Assembly: GCA_963791905.1 (NCBI GenBank) | Contig: CAWBTX010000005.1 | Location: 1,116,001-1,180,000 of the forward strand | Origin: Gaiellasilicea sp963791905 | Lineage (GTDB): Bacteria; Actinomycetota; Thermoleophilia; Gaiellales; Gaiellaceae | DNA length: 64,000 bases | Direction of reading: 5' to 3' | Part shown: positions 24,994-34,472 of the stretch, piece after piece | Layout: the number at the start of each line of letters is the position of its first letter | How positions within the stretch are numbered: the stretch's first letter is position 1 | Made by a program: the position numbers and the translations under genes | Notes under the pieces: generated by a model | Databases searched by the model: none | What the model was told of the DNA's origin: nothing | The model's input: the letters and a program-made list of their open reading frames with translations, nothing else

Positions 24994-26268
24994 ATGAGCG
25001 AGCGTCCGGTACGTGTGCGCATGGCGCCGAGCCCGACCGGCTTCCTGCACATCGGCAGCGTCCGCACATTCCTCTTCAACTGGCTCTTCGCCCGCGGCCG
25101 CGGCGGCGAGTGCCTGCTCAGGATCGAGAACACGGACACGTCGAGAGAGGTGGCGGAGGCCGTCGAGCAGATCCAGTCGTCGCTCCGCTGGGTGGGGATC
25201 GATTGGGACGGCGACGTCACGTTCCAGCTCGACCGCGCCGAGCGCTGTCGGCAGGAGGCGCAGCGGCTGGTGGAGGCCGGCGCCGCCTACGAGGACGACG
25301 GGGCGATCCGGTTCCGCATGCCCGACGAGGGCGTCACGGCGTGGGACGACGCGATCCGCGGTCGCATCGAGTTCGAGAACGCCGAGCTCGAGGATCTCGT
25401 GCTCGTGCGCTCCGACGGCAGGCCGACGTACAACTTCGCCTCGCCGGTGGAGGACTTGCTCGACGGGATCACGCACGTCATCCGCGGCGACGACCACATC
25501 TCCAACACGCCGAAGCAGATCCGGATCCTGACCGCGCTCGGCTCCGAGCTGCCGATCTACGCGCACGTCCCGATGATCAACGGCCCCGATGGCAAGAAGC
25601 TCTCCAAGCGCCACGGCGCCGTCTCGACGGACGAGTTCCGCAACACCGGGTACCTGCCGGAGGCGCTGATGAACTTCCTCGCCCTGCTCGGCTGGGCGCC
25701 GGACGGCGAGACGACGATCATGGGCGCCGACGAGCTGCGGGAGCGCTTCTCGCTCGAGCGCGTCGGTGCGAGCCCGGCAACGTTCGACTACGAGAAGCTC
25801 GACTGGATGAACGGCGTCTACCTCCGTGCCCTGCCGGCCGAGGAGTACGCCGACCGGCTCGTCGCGTATCTTCGGGAGCAGGGCTACGACTGGCCGGACG
25901 AGCTCGTGCGTGCGGCGGCACCGCTCGCCCAGGAGAAGATCGAGCGCCTAGGGCAGTTCCCCGCCTACGCGGGCTTCCTCTTCGGCGAGGTCGAACCGGA
26001 TCCCGCGCTCCTCGACCGGCCCGTTCTCGACGCTGCCGCAGAGGCGCTGGAGGCGCTCGCCGAGTGGGACGCCGCGGCCATCGAGGTCGCGCTGAAGGAG
26101 GTCTCCGAGCGCCTCGGGCTGAAGCCCCGGCAGACGTTCCAGGCGATCCGGGTCGCGGTGACGGGCTCCAAGGTCTCCCCGGGGCTCTACGAGAGCCTCG
26201 AGCTGCTGGGACGCGAGGAGTCGCTCGCGCGCCTCAGGCGCGCCGCCGCGGTGGCCGCGGCCGTCTAG
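24994..26268 (+). CDS. gltX: Glutamyl-tRNA synthetase
   Basis: Class I aminoacyl-tRNA synthetase charging tRNA-Glu (and possibly tRNA-Gln for amidation). It has 424 residues, somewhat short for the family because the anticodon-binding domain is compact. The HIGH motif is HIGS in PSPTGFLHIGSVRT (residues 19-22), and the KMSKS motif is KLSKR in DGKKLSKRHG. The frame is open upstream, but the ATG at 24994 gives the standard N-terminus. A tRNA-Glu gene lies elsewhere in the window at 49.9 kb. Confidence 0.95.
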   Translation: MSERPVRVRMAPSPTGFLHIGSVRTFLFNWLFARGRGGECLLRIENTDTSREVAEAVEQIQSSLRWVGIDWDGDVTFQLDRAERCRQEAQRLVEAGAAYEDDGAIRFRMPDEGVTAWDDAIRGRIEFENAELEDLVLVRSDGRPTYNFASPVEDLLDGITHVIRGDDHISNTPKQIRILTALGSELPIYAHVPMINGPDGKKLSKRHGAVSTDEFRNTGYLPEALMNFLALLGWAPDGETTIMGADELRERFSLERVGASPATFDYEKLDWMNGVYLRALPAEEYADRLVAYLREQGYDWPDELVRAAAPLAQEKIERLGQFPAYAGFLFGEVEPDPALLDRPVLDAAAEALEALAEWDAAAIEVALKEVSERLGLKPRQTFQAIRVAVTGSKVSPGLYESLELLGREESLARLRRAAAVAAAV

Positions 26269-26352
26269 GCGGAGCGAGGGGGTCCAGCGCCCGCTGGAAC
26301 TCGAGCCAGGCGCGGCGGCGGAAGCTCGCCGTCGGCTCCGGGATGCTCCGTC

Positions 26353-26426
26353 GCGTCTCGTCGTTCCGGGAGCGCGCGGACTCGTGTCGCTCCTCGTTTC
26401 TCATTTCTAATAAGGAAACGAGACGC
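26353..26426. repeat. Inverted repeat in an AT-richer spacer after gltX
   Basis: The 186-base spacer 26269-26454 holds no convincing gene. It has arms GCGTCTCGT (26353-26361) and ACGAGACGC (26418-26426), and a nested hairpin CTCGTTTC / GAAACGAG (26393-26400, 26415-26422) around an AT-rich loop. These alternatives share sequence, so only one can form at a time. It may act as a terminator for gltX and for the convergent gene. Confidence 0.4.
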
Positions 26427-26454
26427 GCGCCGAGTACGGTACGCCCTGGTCTGT

Positions 26455-27048
26455 TTAGAGGCGGCGCGAGCCGCGCGCGGACAGCGCGGTGCTCGCAGTC
26501 ACCAGCACGAGCCCGAACGCCCATACCGGCCAGAGCTCAGCGAGCGCGCCGCCGAGCACGGAGAGCACGCCCAGCATGAGCACGATCACCGACAGAATCC
26601 CGCGACCGCCGCTGAGCTGAGGCGAGACGGCTGCCGCGGTCGCGTCCAGGCGGCGGAGGGCGAGGCGGACGCCGAAGAGTGCCCCGCGCCACTCCCACAC
26701 GAGCGGGTCGGCGGCGGCCGGCCCGGCCTCCTCGACGACCTCGACTACTTGCGCCGTCTCCTCCCGTGCGATCGCCAGCGCGACCTGGAGCTCCTCGTGC
26801 GGCTCCTCGAGCCCGGCGAGCGGCTGGATCCCGAGCGCGCGCTCCGCCGCGATGTGGAGCGCGTACTGGAGTTGCGGGAGCTCCTGCTCGAGCTCGTCGT
26901 GCGCGGCCGGGTCGGCGGCGACGTCCTCGAGTGCGCGCAGCGTCGGCCACAGCTCGCAGCGGAGCTGCTCGAGCGCCGTCTCGTAGCCCTGCGCGGCTTC
27001 CGATCTCGTGATCGGCTTCAAGGAACCGAGTCTAATCAGTCGAAGCAC
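26455..27048 (-). CDS. Hypothetical membrane protein
   Basis: About 197 residues. The first 150 are helical and acidic (DELEQELPQLQYALHIAAER and similar). The C-terminus has two membrane helices (ILSVIVLMLGVLSVLGGAL and WAFGLVLVTASTALSA), then a short basic end. No known domain. The GTG at 27048 is the outermost start, and a TTG about nine codons in is equally possible. It is divergent from the response regulator gene. Confidence 0.65.
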   Translation of the reverse strand: MLRLIRLGSLKPITRSEAAQGYETALEQLRCELWPTLRALEDVAADPAAHDELEQELPQLQYALHIAAERALGIQPLAGLEEPHEELQVALAIAREETAQVVEVVEEAGPAAADPLVWEWRGALFGVRLALRRLDATAAAVSPQLSGGRGILSVIVLMLGVLSVLGGALAELWPVWAFGLVLVTASTALSARGSRRL

Positions 27049-27068
27049 TCGGTACGATGCGCCGCCCC

Positions 27069-27458
27069 ATGGACGCTGCGTCCGATCCTGGCGCCAAGAC
27101 CGTCCTCGTCGTCGACGACGAGGCGTCGCTGCGCCTGCTGTGCCGGGTGAACCTCGAGCTCGACGGGCATCGGGTGCTCGAGGCGGCGACGGTCCCGGAC
27201 GCTCGGCTCACGCTCGTCGCAGGCGGTATCGACGTCGTCATCCTCGATGTCCACATCGCCGGCGCGAGCGGTCTCGACCTGCTCGACGACATCGAGGCGC
27301 TCGATCTCCCGGTACGCGTGGTGATGCTGTCGGGCACGAGCGAGATCTCGCCGCAGGTTCGCGCGCGGGTCGACGAGGTGCTCGGCAAGCCGTTCCAGCT
27401 GCAGGACCTGGCGGCCGCAGTGCGGGGCCGGCACTCCGGTACGCTGCACGGCCGATGA
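27069..27458 (+). CDS. Stand-alone response regulator receiver protein
   Basis: A single CheY-like receiver domain of 129 residues with no output domain. The acidic pair is in LVVDDE, the phospho-acceptor aspartate in VVILDVHIAG, the switch Ser/Thr in VVMLSGTS and the lysine in VLGKPF. An upstream ATG at 27057 is possible. No kinase gene is adjacent, so its partner is unknown. Confidence 0.85.
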   Translation: MDAASDPGAKTVLVVDDEASLRLLCRVNLELDGHRVLEAATVPDARLTLVAGGIDVVILDVHIAGASGLDLLDDIEALDLPVRVVMLSGTSEISPQVRARVDEVLGKPFQLQDLAAAVRGRHSGTLHGR

Positions 27459-27468
27459 GTGCTGCCCG

Positions 27469-28975
27469 GTGAGTGTCGCCCAGGTCCTGACCCCGTCGAA
27501 GTTCGAGGAGCGGCTCGCCCGCTACCTCTACGAGCGCTCGGAGGAGGGTCGCGCCGTCCGGGTGGGGGAGAAGGAGACGTCCGAGCAGGCCGCGATCGTC
27601 GAGCGCTACCGCGACCTGTTCACGACCGCGCAGCTCGGCGCGCTGCGGGATGCCGAGTCGCGCGGCTCGCGACGAGGTCGAGCTCCTCTACCGGCTGCGG
27701 AAGACGTGCGAGTCGGGCATCGCGGCGGCCGAGCTGGCGGTCCGGGAGGACGAGCTCCAGAACCGCATGCTCGCGGTACGGCTGTCCTGGCGCGGCGAGG
27801 AGCTGCCGCTGCGGGCGGCCCAGGCCAAGCTCGCCGTCCTCCCCGGCTACCGCGACCGCGACGAGCTCGGCGACCTCTACAACGCGGAGAACGCGAGCTT
27901 CAACGAGGACCGGCGCGCCTTGCTGACTGACGCCGACGAGCTCGAGGCCGAGCTCTCCGGCATCCGCGACCCGATCGAGCGAAACGCGGAGGAGAAGGGG
28001 ATCTCCCTGCATGAGCTCGAGCGCACGCTCGATGCGACGAGTCGAGCCACCGCGGATGCCTACGAGCGGCTGCGCGCGCGCTGGTTCGAGCGGCTGCTCG
28101 GACCGGACCGCGACGAGGTGCCGACCTCGAACCACACGAGTTACCTCCGCCGGCTCTCGCCGCTCGCGGACACGTACACGAAGGAGCGCTGCGTGCCGGT
28201 CTGCGTCGAGTCGCTTCGGCGGCTCGGGTTCGACATCGAGAACATCGCCGGCATCAAGCTCGACCTCGACGACCGCCCCCAGAAGTCCCCGCGGGCGTGC
28301 GTGATCGCCTCCGACCCGCCGCGCGTCGTCCACCTGATCACGCGGGCGCAGGGCGGGCTCCACGACTACCAGGCCTTCCTGCACGAGGCCGGGCACGCGC
28401 TCCACTACGCCGGCTGCGACCCGGCGCTGCCGTACACGTTCCGTCGGCTCTCGCGCGATCATGCGCTGACGGAGATCTACTCGTACATCGTCGAGGCGAT
28501 CTCGCGCGAGCCCGCCTGGCACGCCGAGCACTTCGGCCTCTCGGACGAGCAGGCCGCCGAGAACGCCGAGGCGACCGTTTTCCTCGAGGCGCTGCTCTAC
28601 CGCCGCTACACCGCAAAGCTCCAGTTCGAGCTCGACTTCTGGGGCCGCTTCGCCGACGACGGCGGGACGCCTGACGGCTACTCGGAGCGGCTCACGAGCG
28701 CCACCGGGATCCGCTACCCGAGCGAGAACTACCTGACCGACATGGACGCCGGCTTCTACTCGGCCGACTATCTCCGCGCCTGGATCCGCTCTGCGCAGCT
28801 GCGCTCCTATCTCGCCGCTGAGGTGGGCGAGAACTGGTGGCAGAGCCCCGAGACGGGCGAGCGCCTCCGCGAGCTCTTCCGTGAGGGCACGCGCCCGACG
28901 AGCGAGGAGATCGCCGCCCGGATCGGCTTCGACCCGCTCGACACGGCTCCGCTGCGGCACGAGCTGAACGCCTAG
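27469..28975 (+). pseudogene. M3-like zinc metallopeptidase, +1 frameshift
   Basis: Predicted cytoplasmic oligopeptidase-type enzyme. The N-terminus (from GTG 27469, MSVAQVLTPSKFEERLARYL) is in one frame up to about 27660. The remainder is in the next frame to the stop at 28975. The zinc site is FLHEAGHALHYAG (HExGH), with a downstream glutamate in LTEIYSYIVEAI. One extra base near 27655-27665 joins the parts (DAES then AARDEVELLYRLRK). The combined length is about 500 residues, and conservation on both sides points to a sequence error. Assignment to M3 rests on the motif and overall pattern. Confidence 0.75.
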
Positions 28976-28999
28976 AGCAGGCAGTAGCCCACGTGCGTC

Positions 29000-29029
29000 T
29001 TGACACGGCTTCCGGCGCGCGTCTATAAG
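29000..29029 (+). promoter_or_regulatory. Promoter of the Liv transporter/catabolic operon
   Basis: TTGACA (29000-29005) and TATAAG (29024-29029) are separated by 18 bases. A hairpin GAGACC-TGAATCG-GGTCTC (29029-29047) begins at the -10 end, near the expected transcript start, and could be a regulator operator. A good ribosome site (AGAGGAG) precedes the ATG at 29085. Confidence 0.7.
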
Positions 29030-29084
29030 AGACCTGAATCGGGTCTCAGGTTCTGGGGCCGAGACGACACAGAGGAGATCGAGG

Positions 29085-30287
29085 ATGAAGCGGTGGCACA
29101 CGTTCGCGTTGCTCGTCGCAGCGGTCGCGTCACTTGCCGCGGTCGGGGCGACAGCGAGCTACGGCCGGGTCGACGCCCCGGCGAAGGCGGAGAACCACAC
29201 GATCAAGGTCGGCATCGTCTACTCGCGGTCCGGCCTGCTCTCGAACTACGGCGCCATGTACGCCCAGGGCATCCGGTACGGGCTCGAATACGCCACCAAG
29301 GGCACCAACACGGTCAACGGCCACAAGATCGAGCTGACGCTCGTCGACGACGCGACCGATCCTGCGAAGGCCGTCTCGGCCGCGAAGGACCTCATCGGCC
29401 AGGGCTACAAGATCATCGCCGGCTCGACCTCGTCCGGGGCCGGGCTCGCCGTTGCCCCGCTCGCGGAGCAGAACAAGGTTCTCTTCATCGCAGGAGCCGC
29501 GGCCACGGACGCGCTCACCGGCATCAACCGGTACAGCTTCCGCGCGGGCCGGCAGACGATCCAGGACATCATGTGCGCCCGTACGCTCTTCTCGGGGAGC
29601 GAGGTCGGCAAGAAGGTCGTCACCTTCGCCCAGGACTCGGCGTTCGGCCAGTCGATCGCGGCGGGCGTGACGTCGGTCTTCGGCGGCAAGGGCCACCAGA
29701 CCTCGCGGATCCTCGTGCCGCTCTCCGCGACCGACTTCACCCCGTTCGCCGCGCAGCTGAAGTCCGCGAACGCCGACCTCGCGTACATCGCGTGGGCGGG
29801 CACGACTGCCACGGCGATGTACACGGCGCTGCAGCAGCAGGGCGTCCAGCAGTCGACGAAGGTCGTCACCGGCATCGCCGAGCGGGCGACGTGGAACCTG
29901 TTCGGCCAGTCGCTGCAGGGCCTCGACCTCGTCTCGCTCTACTTCCCCGAGGCGTCGAAGAACAAGGTCAACGTGTGGCTGCGCGCGAAGATGCGCAGGC
30001 GGAACCAGGCGCCCGACATCTTCACGCCGGACGGGTTCGCAACCGGGCAGATGATTGCCCGGGCGGTGCAGCGCGGCGGCGACGACGTGGAGAAGATGAT
30101 CTCCGGGCTGGAGGGCTGGCAGTTCGTCAGCCCGAAGGGCGTGCAGCGCATCCGGCAGGCCGATCACGCGATGATTCAGCCGGTCTACATCGCTCGGCTC
30201 GTCAAGCGCGGCAACGACTACCGGCCGCAGCTCGTGAAGACCTGCTCGCCGGGCAACCTGCAGCCGCCGGTGACGCCCTTCAAGTAG
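29085..30287 (+). CDS. Branched-chain amino acid-type ABC transporter substrate-binding protein
   Basis: Extracytoplasmic receptor of a Liv-type importer, 400 residues. A signal peptide (MKRWHTFALLVAAVASLAAV...) is followed by the type I periplasmic-binding fold with IKVGIVYSRSGLLSNYG and VDDATDPAKAVSAAKDLI. The lipobox cysteine common in Gram-positive binding proteins is absent, so it may be released or held by the signal anchor. It is the first gene after a strong promoter. The ligand is unknown and, judging by the downstream CoA genes, may not be an amino acid. Confidence 0.9.
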   Translation: MKRWHTFALLVAAVASLAAVGATASYGRVDAPAKAENHTIKVGIVYSRSGLLSNYGAMYAQGIRYGLEYATKGTNTVNGHKIELTLVDDATDPAKAVSAAKDLIGQGYKIIAGSTSSGAGLAVAPLAEQNKVLFIAGAAATDALTGINRYSFRAGRQTIQDIMCARTLFSGSEVGKKVVTFAQDSAFGQSIAAGVTSVFGGKGHQTSRILVPLSATDFTPFAAQLKSANADLAYIAWAGTTATAMYTALQQQGVQQSTKVVTGIAERATWNLFGQSLQGLDLVSLYFPEASKNKVNVWLRAKMRRRNQAPDIFTPDGFATGQMIARAVQRGGDDVEKMISGLEGWQFVSPKGVQRIRQADHAMIQPVYIARLVKRGNDYRPQLVKTCSPGNLQPPVTPFK

Positions 30288-30294
30288 GGCGAGC

Positions 30295-31050
30295 TTGACC
30301 GCTCACATCCTCGAGACCTCCGGTCTCGGGCTCGACATCGGCGGCGCCACGATCGTCGCCGATGTCGGGCTCGAGGTTCGGCAGGGGGAGCTGCTCGGCA
30401 TCATCGGCCCGAACGGGGCCGGCAAGACGACGCTGTTCAACCTCCTGTCGGGGCTGCTCCGCCCGACCGCGGGCCGGATCCTCGTCGACGGGGACGACGT
30501 CACGGAGCAGCCCCCGTTCCGCCGCACGCAGCTCGGACTGGGGCGCACGTTCCAGATCTCGAGCGTCTTCCCGTTCCTGAGCGTGCTCGAGAACGTCCGC
30601 CTCGCCGCAGAGGCGAGCTTGGGGGGAGCGCTCCGGATCTGGCGGCGTGCCTCGAGCGTGCGCGAGGCGCTCGACCGGGCGAGCTGGGCGCTCGAGCGCG
30701 TCGGGCTCGCCGGCGTGGGGCCGCGTCTCGCCGGCTCGCTCGCGCACGGCGACAAGCGAAAGCTCGAGCTCGCCATGCTGCTCGCTGCCGACAAGCGCGT
30801 GATCATGCTCGACGAGCCGATGGCCGGCGTCAGCGCCGAAGACGTGCCGGCCCTCGTCGAGGTGATCCGGAGCGTGCACGGGGAGCACGGCAAGACCGTG
30901 CTGATGGTCGAGCACCACATCGAGGTCGTGACCGGCCTGGCGGAGCGGATCGCGGTCATGCACCACGGGCGTCTGCTCGCGCTCGACACGCCCGAGAACG
31001 TGATGCGGAACGCCGAGGTGCAGGCGGCCTACGTCGGGGAGCCGTTGTGA
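30295..31050 (+). CDS. livG: Liv-type ABC transporter ATP-binding protein (LivG)
   Basis: Cytoplasmic ATPase subunit, 251 residues. Walker A is GPNGAGKTTL, Walker B is VIMLDEPMAGVS, and the signature position reads LAHGDKRKLEL (degenerate, as common in LivG). The TTG at 30295, 7 bases after the receptor gene, is the apparent start. It overlaps livF by 4 bases. Confidence 0.92.
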   Translation: MTAHILETSGLGLDIGGATIVADVGLEVRQGELLGIIGPNGAGKTTLFNLLSGLLRPTAGRILVDGDDVTEQPPFRRTQLGLGRTFQISSVFPFLSVLENVRLAAEASLGGALRIWRRASSVREALDRASWALERVGLAGVGPRLAGSLAHGDKRKLELAMLLAADKRVIMLDEPMAGVSAEDVPALVEVIRSVHGEHGKTVLMVEHHIEVVTGLAERIAVMHHGRLLALDTPENVMRNAEVQAAYVGEPL

Positions 31051-31766
31051 GCGGGAACGGCCGCCCGCTGCTGCTCGAGGTCACCGACCTGCACGTGCAC
31101 CTCGCGGGCTCGCACGTCCTGCAGGGCATCTCGTTCTCGGTACCGGAGGGCGGCGTCACCGCGCTGCTCGGCCGGAACGGCGTGGGCAAGACGACGACGC
31201 TGCGCGCGCTGCTCGGCCTCGTCGCGTCGCGCGGCACCGCCCGGCTCGACGGCGAGGAGCTGACGCGAATGCCGACGCACGAGATCGTGCGGCTCGGGAT
31301 CGGGTACGTGCCGGAGGACCGGGACGTCTTTGCGGGTCTCACGGTGGGCGAGAACCTGAAGCTGGCGCAGCGAAACGGTGCCGGGCGCTACGGGCTCGTG
31401 TTCGACCTCTTCCCCGAGTTGCGCGAGCGCGCCGACCAGCGCGCCGGCACGCTTTCGGGCGGGCAGCAGCAGATGGTCGCGATTGCGCGCGCCCTGCTGA
31501 ACGAGAACCGCGTGCTCCTGATCGACGAGCCGACGAAGGGGCTCGCACCACTCCTCGTCACGGAGGTGGCGCGCGTGCTCGAGCGGGCCGCCGAGATCGC
31601 GACGATCCTCCTCGTCGAGCAGAACCTCGACGTCGTCCATCGGCTCGCGCGGGACGCGATCGTGCTCGACCAGGGCCGGGTCGTGCACACCGGGCCGGCG
31701 CGCGCGCTGCTCGAGGACAGCGCCCAAGTCCAGCGGTACCTGGGCGTGTCGGGAGCTGCGCACTGA
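31047..31766 (+). CDS. livF: Liv-type ABC transporter ATP-binding protein (LivF)
   Basis: Second ATPase subunit, 239 residues. Walker A GRNGVGKTTT, signature LSGGQQQMVAIAR and Walker B VLLIDEPTKGL are all canonical. It forms a heterodimer with LivG on the two permeases. The GTG start is within a GTGA overlap, and the stop shares one base with livH. Confidence 0.93.
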   Translation: MSGNGRPLLLEVTDLHVHLAGSHVLQGISFSVPEGGVTALLGRNGVGKTTTLRALLGLVASRGTARLDGEELTRMPTHEIVRLGIGYVPEDRDVFAGLTVGENLKLAQRNGAGRYGLVFDLFPELRERADQRAGTLSGGQQQMVAIARALLNENRVLLIDEPTKGLAPLLVTEVARVLERAAEIATILLVEQNLDVVHRLARDAIVLDQGRVVHTGPARALLEDSAQVQRYLGVSGAAH

Positions 31767-32656
31767 TGGACACGTTCGTCCTCCTGACGATCACCGGCCT
31801 CGGGCTCGCCGCCATGTACTTCCTGATCGCGTCCGGGCTCTCGCTGATCTACGGCCTCATGGGCGTGCTCAACTTCGCGCACGGCGCCTTCATCACCGTC
31901 GGCGCGTTCTCGTCCTGGGCGATCACCGAGCACCTCGACGGGATCGGGAACGCGACGCTGCGGTTCGTCGTGGCGGGCCTCTTCGGGCTCGCCGTCGGCG
32001 CCCTGTTCGCCGCGCTCGTCGAGCTCGTCCTGATCCGGCCGCTCTACGGGCGGCCGATCGAGCAGGTGCTCGTGACCGTCGGGCTCGCGCTCGCCCTCGG
32101 CGCCCTCGCGCAGGGCATCTGGGGCCCAGAGGTGCAGCCGTACCCCGCCCCGGACTGGATGCGCGACACGACGACGATCCTCGGCGCCAACATCCCCAAC
32201 GACCGCTTCGTCGAGATCGGTGCCGCCGCCGTCGTGCTGGTCGGCCTGATGACGTTCCTACGGCGGTCGCGCTACGGCCTGATCATCCGCGCAGGCGTCG
32301 AGAACCGGGCGATGGTGACCGCGCTCGGGATCGACGTGCGCCGCGCGTTCACGCTCGTCTTCACGATCGGCGGCATCGCGGCGGCGCTCGCCGGAGTGCT
32401 CTCCGGCGTCTACTTCGGCGGCATCGAGCCGCAGCGCGGCACCTCCCTCCTGATCTTCGCCTTCATCGTCGTCGTCATCGGCGGCCTCGGTTCGATCGAG
32501 GGCTCCGCCTACGCCGCGGTCGCGGTCGGCCTGACCCAGCAGTACGCGAACTACTACGCCTCGTCCGGACTCGGCGACCTCGCGGTCGTGCTCCTGCTCG
32601 CACTCGTCCTGCTCGTGCGGCCGGGTGGTCTTGCACGTCCGGTGGTGGCGCATTGA
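31766..32656 (+). CDS. livH: Liv-type ABC transporter permease (LivH)
   Basis: Membrane subunit, 296 residues with about eight helices. It shows the family segments GLSLIYGLMGVLNFAHGAF near the start and GIDVRRAFTLVFTIGG in the cytoplasmic loop. It pairs with LivM. The gene order receptor-G-F-H-M differs from the common receptor-H-M-G-F order. Confidence 0.92.
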   Translation: MDTFVLLTITGLGLAAMYFLIASGLSLIYGLMGVLNFAHGAFITVGAFSSWAITEHLDGIGNATLRFVVAGLFGLAVGALFAALVELVLIRPLYGRPIEQVLVTVGLALALGALAQGIWGPEVQPYPAPDWMRDTTTILGANIPNDRFVEIGAAAVVLVGLMTFLRRSRYGLIIRAGVENRAMVTALGIDVRRAFTLVFTIGGIAAALAGVLSGVYFGGIEPQRGTSLLIFAFIVVVIGGLGSIEGSAYAAVAVGLTQQYANYYASSGLGDLAVVLLLALVLLVRPGGLARPVVAH

Positions 32657-33729
32657 GGCGGGCGCTGAACCTCCTGGTGCCCGTCGCCGTCTTCGGGCTG
32701 CTCGCGGCCGTGCCGCTGCTCTCCGTCGACACGCACGGGCTCTTCGCGAGCCCCCTCGACAGCCCCGGCACGCTTCAGCTGCTCGGGCTGTGCCTCGTCT
32801 TCGGCGGGCTCGCGCTCACCTACGACCTCCTCTTCGGCTTCACGGGCCTCCTCTCGTTCGGCCACGCGCTCTACTTCGCGATCGGCGTCTATGTCACGAA
32901 CATCGCGATCACGCACTGGGGCTTCGGGATGTGGAGCGCGCTGGCACTGACGGCGGCCGTGGGGCTGCTCGTGCCGCTCGTCGTCGGCGCGATCAGTCTC
33001 CGCGTGACCGGGATCGCCTTCGCCATGGTCACGCTCGCGTTCGCCCAGGCGGGCGCGATCCTCGTCTCGAAGAACCCCGACAAGCTGACCGGCGGGGAGG
33101 AGGGGCTCGGGCTCGACTTCGAGCCGCTGCCGGACTTCTTCGTCGGCGTCCTGAACACGAAGTACCTCTACTGGACGGCGCTCGGCTACCTGATCGTCGT
33201 CTGCGCCGTCGCGTGGTGGGCGATCGCGTCCTCGCCGGGCCGCGTCTGGCAGGCGATTCGCGAGAACGAACAGCGGGTGGAGGTCCTCGGCCTGCGGCCG
33301 TTCTCGTTCAAGTTGATCGCCTTCGTGCTCGCCTCCTTTCTCGCGACCGGCGGCGGCGTCGTCTACCTGCTGTTGATCGGCGGCTCCACGCCCGAGGTGA
33401 CGACGGCGAGCTTCACGCTCACGCTGCTGCTGATGGTCGTCATCGGCGGCACGGGCACGCGTTGGGGCGCGGTGATCGGCGGGATCCTCTACACGTACCT
33501 CGATAACCGCCTGCTCGCGGTGGCGGGGTCGAACACAGTCCAGGATCTGCCCGGGTTCCTGAGCACGCCGCTCTCGGAGCCGCTCTTCGTGCTCGGCGTC
33601 ATCTTCATCCTGATCGTCTACTTCTTCCCCGGCGGCATCGTCGGCATCTCGGCGCGCGGGCGCGCCCGAGCGCGCCGCCGCATCGAGTCGGCAGTCGGCC
33701 GGCAGGAGCAGGCGGAGGCGGGCGCATGA
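32653..33729 (+). CDS. livM: Liv-type ABC transporter permease (LivM)
   Basis: Second membrane subunit, 358 residues, with LTYDLLFGFTGLLSFGHAL and the loop region AIRENEQRVEVLGL that contacts the ATPase. It starts at TTG 32653 in a 4-base overlap with livH. An arginine-rich C-terminal tail follows the last helix. The stop overlaps the alpha/beta hydrolase ATG by 4 bases, so transport and metabolic genes are coupled. Confidence 0.92.
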   Translation: MRRALNLLVPVAVFGLLAAVPLLSVDTHGLFASPLDSPGTLQLLGLCLVFGGLALTYDLLFGFTGLLSFGHALYFAIGVYVTNIAITHWGFGMWSALALTAAVGLLVPLVVGAISLRVTGIAFAMVTLAFAQAGAILVSKNPDKLTGGEEGLGLDFEPLPDFFVGVLNTKYLYWTALGYLIVVCAVAWWAIASSPGRVWQAIRENEQRVEVLGLRPFSFKLIAFVLASFLATGGGVVYLLLIGGSTPEVTTASFTLTLLLMVVIGGTGTRWGAVIGGILYTYLDNRLLAVAGSNTVQDLPGFLSTPLSEPLFVLGVIFILIVYFFPGGIVGISARGRARARRRIESAVGRQEQAEAGA

Positions 33730-34472
33730 GCATCCGCATCGCCTGGGAACGCCATGGGGAGGGACCGGCGCTGCTCCTGATCCAGGGACTTGGCTACGCG
33801 CGCTGGGGCTGGGAGCCGGTCGTACCGCCGCTCGCCCGCTCGTTCGACGTGATCCTGTTTGACAATCGCGGCATCGGCGGCAGCGACACGCCGCCGGGGC
33901 CATACACGACCACCGCGATGGCCGACGACGCGCTGCAGGTCCTGGACGAGGCCGGCGTCGAGCGGGCGCATGTGCTCGGAACGAGCCTCGGCGGGATGGT
34001 CGCGCAGGAGCTCGCGCTCGCCGCGCCACGGCGGGTCGATCGTCTCGTCCTCGCGTGCACGACGCCCGGCGGGCCGAACGCGCACCCCATGCCGGCCGTG
34101 ACGATGGAACTCCTGCAGCGGCGCGCCTCGCTCCGCGAGTACGTCGAGAACGCGCTCTTCCCGGCCGTCCGGCCGGAGCTCGTCGACCGGATCGTGTCGC
34201 ACCGCGAGGCGGAGGCACAGGGTTACGACGCGTGGGCCGCCCAGGCGGCCGCCGGTGCGGCGTTCGACGCCTACGACCGCGTGGGCGCGATCGCGGCGCC
34301 GACGTTCGTCCTCCACGGCGACGGCGACACCGTCGTCGATCCGCGCAACGCGGCTCTGCTCGCCGAGCTGATCCCGGGCTCGCGGCTCTCGCTCTACCCC
34401 GCCCTCGGCCACCTGTTCTTCTGGAACGAGCCCGAGCGGTTCGCCCGAGAGGTGACGGAGTTCCTGTGCTGA
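33726..34472 (+). CDS. Alpha/beta hydrolase
   Basis: 248 residues with the alpha/beta hydrolase fold. The nucleophile elbow is GTSLGGMV, the oxyanion region is LIQGLGYARWGW, the acid is expected in VLHGDGDTVVDPRN and the histidine in GHLFFWNEPERF. It could open a lactone or hydrolyse an ester or enol-lactone, as in aromatic catabolism, but the substrate cannot be read from sequence. It is embedded in the Liv operon. Confidence 0.88.
   Translation: MSIRIAWERHGEGPALLLIQGLGYARWGWEPVVPPLARSFDVILFDNRGIGGSDTPPGPYTTTAMADDALQVLDEAGVERAHVLGTSLGGMVAQELALAAPRRVDRLVLACTTPGGPNAHPMPAVTMELLQRRASLREYVENALFPAVRPELVDRIVSHREAEAQGYDAWAAQAAAGAAFDAYDRVGAIAAPTFVLHGDGDTVVDPRNAALLAELIPGSRLSLYPALGHLFFWNEPERFAREVTEFLC

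Noticed and set aside
26234..26524. Possible 96-codon leftward gene overlapping the gltX end
   Set aside because: Composition is arginine/proline-rich without any conserved pattern, ribosome site or hydrophobic segment.
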